From Methanothermococcus okinawensis (GTDB lineage Archaea; AGJL01; Methanococci; Methanococcales; Methanococcaceae), in assembly GCA_015661585.1 (NCBI GenBank), contig DQVU01000195.1, positions 1 to 8,678 on the forward strand: DNA of 8,678 bases, given 5' to 3'. The notes beneath the pieces were generated by a model. It was not told where the DNA came from. It searched no databases and saw only the letters and a program-made list of their open reading frames with translations. Positions within the stretch are counted from its first letter, which is position 1. Each line of letters starts with the position of its first letter. A program made the translations under genes and the position numbers. Below are positions 1 through 5,080 of this stretch, one piece after another.

Positions 1-137
1 AACTCTTCTCTAGTTAACCTAGTAGATTGTTTAACATGATCCAACTCTGTCTTTAACTGGACTACTTTTATGAATAATATAACGTTTAGAATAAGACTGA
101 AGGTAGCTATTATTATGGCTACTGTACCATAAGTCAT
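1..137 (-). CDS. Small membrane-anchored protein of unknown function, partial (N-terminal 45 residues)
   Basis: I do not recognise the family. The visible peptide begins MTYGTVAIIIATFSL. It has one hydrophobic segment at about residues 5-26, then a charged, heptad-like stretch (KVVQLKTELDHVKQ, residues 24-37) that could start a coiled coil, and it stays open to the left edge of the window. The start is well supported: a strong Shine-Dalgarno GGAGGT (minus strand, about 144-149) lies six bases before the ATG, and that ATG overlaps the TGA of minD as ATGA, which implies translational coupling. It is the third gene of the spcS-minD unit. From its position and predicted topology (short N-terminal tail, one membrane helix, cytoplasmic coiled coil) I infer a membrane partner or anchor for the MinD-type ATPase. 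Nothing in the sequence proves that. The gene is real with good confidence; its function is open. Confidence 0.72.
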   Translation of the reverse strand, partial: MTYGTVAIIIATFSLILNVILFIKVVQLKTELDHVKQSTRLTREE

Positions 138-916
138 TTTCTACCTCCAAATATTCCTCTAATGAATTTTTTAATAAAGGATTCTTTTTCAACTTTTTTA
201 GGTTTGTATTCCTTACCTATCAACTTTGCAGCAATCTCCATAATGGCTTGAGAGGCGGGAGAATCTGGATATCTTATTACAATAGGTACTCCAAATGCAG
301 CACACTTTCTTACGTTAGGATCTTCAGGAACTACACCTAGTACTGGAACCTCTAAAATAGTAGCAATAGCCTTTGAGCTTAATTCTGAATCTTCTTTCAT
401 AGTTCTGTTTATTACAGCTCCTAATACATTCGTATCTAATCTTCTGGCAATAGCTATAACCTTGAGAGCATCGGAGATAGAGGATATCTCTGGATTAACT
501 ACCAGTATTAGGTGTTCTGAAGCAGATATTGCAGTCAAAGCCTCCTTCCCAATCCCTGCAGGACAGTCTATAATTATAATCTCAGCCATGTCATATAATT
601 TCCTCAGTACTTCCTCTAATTTCTCTGGCCGTGCCTTCCTAAATGCATCCAAGGATATACCTGCAGGTACTACCTTTACCCCTGCAGGTCCTTCATATAT
701 GGCCTCCTCTATACTGGCCTTCCCTGCAAGAACCTCGTTTAATGTTTTACCTTTTCCCTCAACTCCCATTACTAACTCTAAATTAGCCATGGCTATATCT
801 GCATCTAACACTATAACATCTTTTCTGAATTTAGCTAAAGCCACGGCTAAATTTGCTGCAATAGTGGTTTTACCTGTACCACCTTTACCTGATGCTATAG
901 CAATAGATATCGCCAT
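134..916 (-). CDS. minD: Archaeal MinD-type membrane-targeted ATPase
   Basis: This is a complete 260-residue P-loop ATPase of the MinD/ParA (SIMIBI) group. Visible motifs are the deviant Walker A SGKGGTGKTT (residues 9-18, signature lysine K11), switch I DADIAMANLE (D38, D40), and Walker B IIIIDCPAG (D117). The last 15 or so residues (about 246-260, ESFIKKFIRGIFGGRK) can form an amphipathic helix with basic and aromatic faces and resemble the membrane-targeting helix of bacterial MinD. Proteins of this family dimerise on ATP binding and attach to the inner face of the membrane. In archaea they are linked to positioning of polar or surface structures rather than to a MinCE division system, and the partner here is unknown. 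The ATG is preceded by AGGTGG about eight bases upstream. The gene starts 11 bases after spcS ends and overlaps the next small gene by four bases, so co-transcription is very likely. The length fits archaeal MinD. Confidence 0.93.
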   Translation of the reverse strand: MAISIAIASGKGGTGKTTIAANLAVALAKFRKDVIVLDADIAMANLELVMGVEGKGKTLNEVLAGKASIEEAIYEGPAGVKVVPAGISLDAFRKARPEKLEEVLRKLYDMAEIIIIDCPAGIGKEALTAISASEHLILVVNPEISSISDALKVIAIARRLDTNVLGAVINRTMKEDSELSSKAIATILEVPVLGVVPEDPNVRKCAAFGVPIVIRYPDSPASQAIMEIAAKLIGKEYKPKKVEKESFIKKFIRGIFGGRK

Positions 917-927
917 CTTTCCACCTG

Positions 928-2244
928 TTACCGTCTCAATAGAACATCTTCCAATTTTTCAACTACCGCAATAATATCTTTATCCCTTACGCCGATAGCC
1001 GCATTTATAACAATGTAATCGTAGGGATACTTGTGAAGATAGCAGGTAGCAAATTTGTCGGTGGATCTTACACCTCTTGGGCCAGTAACCCGTAAGTTAT
1101 AAAGTTTTCCTGCAATTTCAACAGGATCTGAATCAACAGTTACAGCTAAGGATATGGGATTATTAATATTTAAAACTTTACATCCTGTTTTTTCAACTAG
1201 ATTGTTTAAGAGTTCTTCTAAGAGATCCCTACATCTCCTCTGCTCCTCCATCAACTCTAGATATCTCCTCATTCCCAAGGATAGGAGAGAGATGAGTATA
1301 TTTACAACAGGGGTTGCACAGGCTCTACCTGGATAACTAAGAGATACCTCCCTTAAAAAATCCCTATCCTTTGAATATACAATACCTCCACCTATGGGTG
1401 TTAGCAGGTTCTTATCTGAAGAACTTACTACTGCATCTACACGGTACTTAAATGCCCTCCTCAGTTTCTCTATGTAGTACCTACTCTGGAGTGCATAAGC
1501 ACCGTTTACAATGTGGGGTATATTATACTCCTCACAGATCTTTCCTATCTCCACTATATCGTCACTTTCCCTAGGTGGAAAGAATGTTAAAGTACTTAAT
1601 ATACAGGGGTTGTTACCCATCTCTATCTCATGTACTATGGCATCCTCTATATCATCTATATCTACCTTGACGGCATCCCCGTAAAGTTTAGTCTCCACCA
1701 ACCTCATCCTAAACCCTGCAAGATAGATCCCCTTTATTGGACTCTTATGGGCAGCGTAGGGATATATCACCACGTTGGAGTTATACATCCTCCTTACAGC
1801 ATTTAGACAGAGGGAGAGGGAGAGTCCTGTTGCCACTGGTAGCCCTATCCCATGAACCTTTAAACCAAGATTCCTTAGGAAACTTGTTAGTATACTATTA
1901 GTTAAGTTGTACATTGCACTTGCACCTGGAGCTTTAGGTTGAGGATCTATGAGATTACCACTTCTGCCTATCCCATGGCAGAATCCAGAGACTAACTCCT
2001 CCTGGATCTTAGAAACACATCTGCCTTCTCTCTCCCCAACCCTTACAATCTTTGGATCCTTGTCAGTGTCCATAAGTGAGAGGAACTTTAAAAGTAATCT
2101 TATCTTATCTTCAGGTAACCCTTCTTTTGGAATTCTTCGATGATTTAGTATATCCTCGATGAATCTTAGGTTGTCCTTTAATATTAATAATCCTCTATTC
2201 TCTATATTCTTAGGGATCAGCCCACTTACATTCATCCTGAACAT
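928..2244 (-). CDS. spcS: O-phosphoseryl-tRNA(Sec) selenium transferase (SepSecS)
   Basis: SepSecS is a pyridoxal-phosphate enzyme that converts O-phosphoseryl-tRNA(Sec) to selenocysteinyl-tRNA(Sec) with selenophosphate. It is the last step of the archaeal/eukaryotic selenocysteine route, after SerRS and phosphoseryl-tRNA kinase. Numbering from the chosen start, the characteristic GFCHGIGRSGNLIDPQPKA block is at about residues 87-105, the VIYPYAAHKSPIKG block at about 159-172, STLTFFPPRESDD at about 217-229, and the Schiff-base lysine region SSSDKNLLTPIGGG with K278. The predicted length of 438 residues suits the archaeal family. I chose the ATG at 2244. A longer reading begins at a TTG six codons upstream (2262), but family members begin seven residues before GLIPKN, which matches this ATG, and GTGA lies a few bases upstream. 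minD follows after 11 bases. The presence of this gene implies that the organism makes selenoproteins. The identification is firm; the exact start is likely. Confidence 0.95.
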   Translation of the reverse strand: MFRMNVSGLIPKNIENRGLLILKDNLRFIEDILNHRRIPKEGLPEDKIRLLLKFLSLMDTDKDPKIVRVGEREGRCVSKIQEELVSGFCHGIGRSGNLIDPQPKAPGASAMYNLTNSILTSFLRNLGLKVHGIGLPVATGLSLSLCLNAVRRMYNSNVVIYPYAAHKSPIKGIYLAGFRMRLVETKLYGDAVKVDIDDIEDAIVHEIEMGNNPCILSTLTFFPPRESDDIVEIGKICEEYNIPHIVNGAYALQSRYYIEKLRRAFKYRVDAVVSSSDKNLLTPIGGGIVYSKDRDFLREVSLSYPGRACATPVVNILISLLSLGMRRYLELMEEQRRCRDLLEELLNNLVEKTGCKVLNINNPISLAVTVDSDPVEIAGKLYNLRVTGPRGVRSTDKFATCYLHKYPYDYIVINAAIGVRDKDIIAVVEKLEDVLLRR

Positions 2245-2283
2245 AGTTTCACTTTTTATCAAACTATCTATATACCAAATATC

Positions 2284-2500
2284 ATGAACATACCTTTTAA
2301 ACTATAATAATAAAGAATAATAATAAAAATAACAAAAAATTAATAAAGATAAAACTTCAAGAGGTTAATAGAAATCCCTCCTCTTTCTCCAGTACTCTGA
2401 TATAAAGGCTATATTTTTGTTCTTTACCTGTATTTACTCTTTATTTATTTTAATTATTCTTTTTATTATTATTTTTTATTTCAAGATCTATGGTTGTTAG
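2284..2500. repeat. Intergenic AT-rich palindromic element, copy 1
   Basis: The left arm is almost entirely A and T with few pyrimidine runs (2295-2350) and includes TTTTAAACTATAATAAT at 2295-2311, a 17-base block found again exactly at 4872-4888. The core (2359-2396) contains AAGAGG (2359-2364) and CCTCTT (2380-2385), which can pair around a 15-base loop holding TTAATAGAAATCCC. The right arm (about 2440-2482) is T-rich, and its reverse complement resembles the left arm. The element ends near TCAAGATCTATGGTTGTTAG, a tail resembling those of the other copies. Boundaries are judged by eye and are uncertain by tens of bases. Confidence 0.55.
2293..2303 (-). promoter_or_regulatory. Candidate TATA element for the spcS-minD operon
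   Basis: On the minus strand this reads TAGTTTAAAAGG, an A/T-only box about 50 bases before the spcS ATG, which would place a start site roughly 25 bases upstream of the ATG. A second TATATAG (about 2267-2275) lies too close to the ATG to leave room for the GTGA ribosome-binding site. The box forms the outer edge of repeat copy 1, so the repeat may supply the promoter. AT-rich surroundings make chance matches likely. Confidence 0.3.
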
Positions 2501-2659
2501 AAAAATCTCAGAATTGTTAAATACACAAAAGAGTAAATCTCGTTGTTATCCTCTGAGAGATATCTGACTTCAATAGAGTGAGGAAGTAATCATCCTTTTC
2601 TACATAAAACCTATATTTTTTATCTCCCATAATATTTTTGCTTCATTATTGTAAATAAC

Positions 2660-2911
2660 CCTACTTCCCATCAAAAAACGATAAAATAATAATAATTATA
2701 AAAATAATAAGATAAAAAAATAAAAAAAACTCCTATCATCCCAAATATAAAATTTTAAAATTTTTAATACAACTGTTGATATTACAGTAGGATTTCTATC
2801 TTATCTGAGTGTTCAGAAAACATCTTGAGATATTTAATGATTTTAATTTTTTTAATTATTATTTTTAGTATTCTTTTAATCACTACTTTGATGAAAACTG
2901 AGGTTGTAAAT
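2660..2911. repeat. Intergenic AT-rich palindromic element, copy 2
   Basis: The A-rich left arm (about 2672-2735) and T-rich right arm (about 2835-2880) are rough inverted repeats. The core around 2785-2820 is distinct, and its minus strand reads GATAGAAATCC (2790-2800), matching the core loop of copy 1, so this core may be inverted relative to the others. The right side, 2808-2905, is directly homologous to 4975-5071: by hand about 80 of 98 aligned bases agree, including an uninterrupted run of about 23 bases and a shared end GAGGTT. The element abuts the ubiA ribosome-binding site. The left boundary is poorly defined. Confidence 0.55.
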
Positions 2912-2920
2912 AATATATGT

Positions 2921-2925
2921 GGGGT
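2921..2925 (+). promoter_or_regulatory. Ribosome-binding site that decides the ubiA start
   Basis: GGGGT lies four bases before the ATG at 2930. It is the only purine-rich G block near the start of this reading frame. The upstream in-frame starts (TTG 2825, ATG 2837, ATG 2891) lie in repeat DNA and have no comparable site. Together with family N-termini beginning MDI-x-x-Y, this supports initiation at 2930. The spacing is short, so this is moderate evidence. Confidence 0.5.
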
Positions 2926-2929
2926 AATT

Positions 2930-3772
2930 ATGGACATCAGGGATTATATGGATCTTATAAGAGTGAAGAACTGTCTAATCGCATCCTTTGGGACAGCTAT
3001 CGCTGGATTAATTGCCTCTAATTTTAACATCCATCTGTGGGATAGAGTACTTCTCGCCTCTCTTGTAGTTTTCTTCATCTGTGGTTTTGGAAATGTTATA
3101 AACGATATATATGACATAGATATAGACAGGATAAACAAACCCTCTCGCCCCCTACCATCGGAGAGGATATCTCTCAAAAGTGCAAAATTACTCGCCTGGA
3201 TACTGGCCATATCTGGAATACTTCTCTCACTTTTCAATTGGATATGTTTTATCATAGCCTTAGTAAATGCCACTATTCTACACCTTTACGCTAAGAGATT
3301 TAAAAGGAATAAAATAATAGGTAATCCCTTAGTTGCATATCTTACAGGCTCTGTGTTTCTCTTCGGTGGTGCTTCAGTTGGTAATATCTTTATTACCTTT
3401 ATATTGTTTCTCTGTGCCATGCTAACAACCTGGGGAAGGGAGATAGTGAAGGACTTTGAGGATATGGAGGGAGATATGAGGAGTGGTGTTCTATCCCTTC
3501 CAATAAAGTATGGCAAGAGATCCCTCTACCTTGCACTTGGGTTGTTGATCTTGGCGATAATCCTCAGTCCATTACCCTACTTGCTGGATATCTTCAGTTT
3601 TCTCTACCTTGTAGGGGTGCTATTTTGTGATATATTACTTCTTTACTCTATTGTAAAACTCTTAAAGAACCCTACAAAGGAGGAGGCGTATAGATGTGCT
3701 AAGGAGATTAAGATGGTTATAAGTCTTATACTGATGTCTTTTATATTAGGGGCTATATATGGGAATTTATAA
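2930..3772 (+). CDS. ubiA: Digeranylgeranylglyceryl phosphate synthase (UbiA-family prenyltransferase)
   Basis: This membrane prenyltransferase of the UbiA superfamily most likely transfers a geranylgeranyl group from GGPP to geranylgeranylglyceryl phosphate, the second ether-bond step of archaeal lipid synthesis. The protein has 280 residues from the chosen ATG and eight or nine hydrophobic segments. The two Mg-diphosphate motifs are intact: NDIYDIDID (N58, D59, D62, D66) and KDFEDMEGD (D175, D178, D182). The DRINKPxRPLPS sequence after the first motif and the short N-terminus MDIRDYMDLIRVKNCL are typical of the archaeal lipid enzyme rather than of ubiquinone or haem prenyltransferases. A longer frame begins at TTG 2825, but its 35 extra residues are encoded by repeat copy 2 and should be discounted. 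The gene stands alone, divergent from spcS and followed by another repeat element, so it is probably monocistronic. Confidence 0.88.
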   Translation: MDIRDYMDLIRVKNCLIASFGTAIAGLIASNFNIHLWDRVLLASLVVFFICGFGNVINDIYDIDIDRINKPSRPLPSERISLKSAKLLAWILAISGILLSLFNWICFIIALVNATILHLYAKRFKRNKIIGNPLVAYLTGSVFLFGGASVGNIFITFILFLCAMLTTWGREIVKDFEDMEGDMRSGVLSLPIKYGKRSLYLALGLLILAIILSPLPYLLDIFSFLYLVGVLFCDILLLYSIVKLLKNPTKEEAYRCAKEIKMVISLILMSFILGAIYGNL

Positions 3773-3775
3773 TAT

Positions 3776-4010
3776 GGTATGAACAAAAACTATTAAAATA
3801 AAAATAATTAAAATAATGTAAAAAAATAAAGAAATAATAAAAAGGAAAAAATTCCAGAAGAAGGATTAACAGAAATCTAACCTGTTTCTCAATATCCACT
3901 GTAGTTCAGGGAAACAAGGCTAATTTTATGAATTTTATTAGGTATGAGAGTTTTAAGTATTTTTAATTTTTATTATTAATATATATTTAAGATCCTCGAT
4001 GGTGTTGTTA
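3776..4010. repeat. Intergenic AT-rich palindromic element, copy 3
   Basis: It begins GGTATGAAC, matching ATGAACA at the start of copy 1. It then has an A-rich left arm (3784-3850), a core with AGG (3862-3864) and CCT (3881-3883) flanking a loop with ATTAACAGAAATC, and a T-rich right arm (3948-3990) that is roughly complementary to the left arm. It ends TTAAGATCCTCGATGG, resembling the tail of copy 1. AAGGCTAAT in the right half (about 3916-3924) also matches AAGGCTAT in copy 1. It is the most diverged copy apart from the core and tail. Confidence 0.5.
3948..3985 (+). terminator. Possible T-rich terminator of ubiA
   Basis: On the plus strand a run of T-rich tracts (TTTTAAGTATTTTTAATTTT and following) lies within the right arm of repeat copy 3, about 180 bases after the ubiA stop. 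Archaeal polymerase terminates at oligo-T stretches, so this would serve, but the distance and general AT-richness keep this tentative. Confidence 0.3.
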
Positions 4011-4022
4011 TAATATATATTA
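4008..4022 (+). promoter_or_regulatory. Candidate TATA element for engB
   Basis: TTATAATATATATTA is a strong A/T-only box about 70-80 bases before the engB ATG. It would predict a start site near 4042 and a leader of roughly 45 bases that includes the AGTACT/GGATTT motif. It lies exactly where repeat copy 3 ends. Confidence 0.35.
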
Positions 4023-4045
4023 ATTTGTTCATGATTATATTAAAA

Positions 4046-4076
4046 TCTCTGAGTACTAGAGAAATAGGCGGATTTT
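4046..4076 (+). promoter_or_regulatory. Shared AGTACT–purine–GGATTT motif, engB leader
   Basis: The block starts TCTCTG and continues AGTACT (4052-4057), GAGAAA, AGG and GGATTT (to 4075). A related block occurs upstream of rpoA1 (minus, 7849-7820) and in repeat copy 1 upstream of spcS (minus, 2396-2372). The sequence CTCTGAGTACTAGAG here is close to palindromic. It may be a regulator site or a conserved leader element; it is recognised only by comparison within this window. Confidence 0.35.
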
Positions 4077-4089
4077 AAAGGGAAAAAAC

Positions 4090-4740
4090 ATGAGGGAGTT
4101 AAAAGATATCGAAAAATTTAAAAAATTTATCAAAGAAGAAAGGATAGATAAACCTGAGGTTATAGTTACTGGGAGATCTAACGTGGGAAAATCTACCTTA
4201 GTTAGGTTGATTACAAACAATAAAAATGTTAAAGTTGGGAAAAGACCGGGAGTTACCTTAAAAATAAACAAGTACCCTATGAAAAACTATGTTTTAGTAG
4301 ATCTTCCAGGATTTGGATTTATGAGTGGTATAGATAGAAAGGTTCAGGAGTCTATAAAGGATAAGATAGTGTGGTATATAGAGGATAACTGTGAGAAGAT
4401 AGCCTGTTCAATTTTGGTGATAGATGGAAAGGCCTTTCCCGAGATAGTAGAGAGATGGGATAGTAGGAATGAGATACCTATAGACATCGAGATGTTCCAA
4501 TTTTTAAAGGAGTTGAAGTTGAATCCTATAGTCCTTATAAATAAGATGGATAAGATAAAGAAAAAAGATTGGGATGAACAGTTAAATAGGATAGTAAAGT
4601 TGTTTGGATATTCACCTCCATGGAGACAGTGGTTAGATATCTTCGTAGTAGGTTCCTTGAAGAAAAATTTTGGATGGAATAGGATATTAAGTATGATAAA
4701 CAGGTACGTTGAAGAGTATAGGAAAAAAAGAGGTAGTTAA
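4090..4740 (+). CDS. engB: EngB/YihA-type GTP-binding protein
   Basis: This is a single-domain GTPase of the TrmE-Era-EngA-EngB family with 216 residues, the usual size for EngB. The motifs are G1 GRSNVGKST (residues 28-36), G2 threonine T56 in GKRPGVTLKIN, G3 DLPGFGF (D71-F77) and G4 NKMD (151-154), with the EngB-specific GRSNVGKS and PG(V/R)T spacing. Bacterial EngB acts in assembly of the large ribosomal subunit. Archaeal members are found in only some lineages, including Methanococcales, and a similar role is inferred. The ATG at 4090 is preceded only by the weak AAAGGG about seven bases upstream. The gene is alone on its strand and converges with rpoA1. It appears more AT-rich in codon choice than its neighbours, but I have not quantified that. 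Confidence 0.9.
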   Translation: MRELKDIEKFKKFIKEERIDKPEVIVTGRSNVGKSTLVRLITNNKNVKVGKRPGVTLKINKYPMKNYVLVDLPGFGFMSGIDRKVQESIKDKIVWYIEDNCEKIACSILVIDGKAFPEIVERWDSRNEIPIDIEMFQFLKELKLNPIVLINKMDKIKKKDWDEQLNRIVKLFGYSPPWRQWLDIFVVGSLKKNFGWNRILSMINRYVEEYRKKRGS

Positions 4741-4757
4741 AAGGATGTTTATCCTTT
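4740..4757 (+). terminator. Small perfect hairpin directly after engB
   Basis: AAAGGAT (4740-4746) and ATCCTTT (4751-4757) are exact inverted repeats around a four-base GTTT loop, starting at the last base of the engB stop codon. No T-run follows immediately, so it may act as a 3'-end stabilising hairpin rather than a terminator. A second weak hairpin, GGAAG/CTTCC (4796-4811), follows. Confidence 0.35.
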
Positions 4758-4841
4758 CCATCAAAATAAAAAATAATAGAATAGAATTTAAAATGGGAAG
4801 AATAACCTTCCTCTGTAGAGGGATGTATAGGGGTTAGATAG

Positions 4842-4858
4842 TTTTTTATATTTTTTTT
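4842..4858 (+). terminator. Oligo-T terminator for engB
   Basis: Six T, then ATA, then eight T (4842-4847 and 4851-4858) follow engB by about 100 bases on the plus strand. This is the classic archaeal termination signal form and sits just outside repeat copy 4. Confidence 0.45.
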
Positions 4859-4860
4859 CA

Positions 4861-5076
4861 GGTACATAGCTTTTTAAACTATAATAATTAAAATATTAAA
4901 ATAATTGGATAAAAAAGTAAAAAATTAATAAATAAAAAATAAGAAAAAAGAGGGTTAATGAAAATCATACTCTTAGTGTTCTGAAAAATATTTGAGATAT
5001 TTAATGATTTTAATTTTTTAATTATTATTCTTTATCATTTTTTAATCACTAATTTGATGGGAGCTGAGGTTAATAG
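4861..5076. repeat. Intergenic AT-rich palindromic element, copy 4
   Basis: The left arm holds the 17-base block TTTTAAACTATAATAAT (4872-4888) identical to copy 1. The core has AAGAG (4948-4952) and CTCTT (4970-4974) around a loop with GTTAATGAAAATC. The right side, 4975-5071, is homologous in the same orientation to 2808-2905 of copy 2. Reverse-complementing the right arm gives AATAATTAAAAAATTAAAAT, very close to the left arm. The element ends GAGGTTAATAG, five to ten bases from the rpoA1 stop codon. Confidence 0.6.
4908..4954 (-). terminator. Probable oligo-T terminator of the rpoB1-rpoA1 unit
   Basis: Read on the minus strand, the A-rich left arm of repeat copy 4 becomes a series of T-runs (six T, then TTATTTTTTATTTATT and further runs) about 130 bases after the rpoA1 stop. 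Because both arms give T-runs in their own direction, the element could act as a bidirectional terminator between these convergent units. Confidence 0.4.
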
Positions 5077-5080
5077 CATC

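Larger units (their letters stand above)
2245..2929. other. 685-base gene-free divergent region between spcS and ubiA
   Basis: No coding sequence with a credible start and codon pattern was found on either strand. The region is extremely AT-rich. It holds two copies of the intergenic repeat element (about 2284-2500 and 2660-2911), separated by about 160 bases of somewhat higher GC (2501-2659). It must also contain the promoters for the leftward spcS operon and rightward ubiA. The open frame running from a TTG at 2825 into ubiA passes through repeat DNA that is not open in the homologous copy at 4975-5071, so I treat it as non-coding. Confidence 0.6.
3773..4089. other. 317-base gene-free region between ubiA and engB
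   Basis: No coding sequence is supported. The region is occupied mostly by repeat copy 3 (3776-4010), followed by about 80 bases of engB leader with a TATA-like stretch and the AGTACT/GGATTT motif. The T-rich right arm of the repeat could end the ubiA transcript. Confidence 0.6.
4741..5080. other. 340-base gene-free convergent region between engB and rpoA1
   Basis: No gene is supported; in particular there is no rpoA2 or remnant of it between rpoA1 and engB. The region contains short hairpins and a T-tract after engB (4740-4858) and then repeat copy 4 (4861-5076), which reaches to within a few bases of the rpoA1 stop codon. Confidence 0.65.

Noticed and set aside
462..974. Plus-strand open frame opposite minD
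   Set aside because: It mirrors the codons of a well-recognised ATPase gene, its translation is low-complexity without motifs, and it has no ribosome-binding site; an antisense shadow. The same holds for the frames opposite rpoA1 and rpoB1.
2244..2262. TTG at 2262 as the spcS start
   Set aside because: It adds six residues not expected in the family and has no better ribosome-binding site than the ATG at 2244.
2558..2565. AGATATCT palindrome as an operator
   Set aside because: An eight-base palindrome is expected by chance in AT-rich DNA, and it does not recur at the other promoters.
4028..4052. Possible C/D-box guide RNA (ATGATTA followed by CTGA)
   Set aside because: The C box deviates from RTGATGA, there is no second C'/D pair at suitable spacing, and no terminal stem closes it.
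2284..5076. CRISPR array or transposon with transposase
   Set aside because: The repeats are long, diverged, separated by genes and not regularly spaced, and no cas or transposase reading frame is present.
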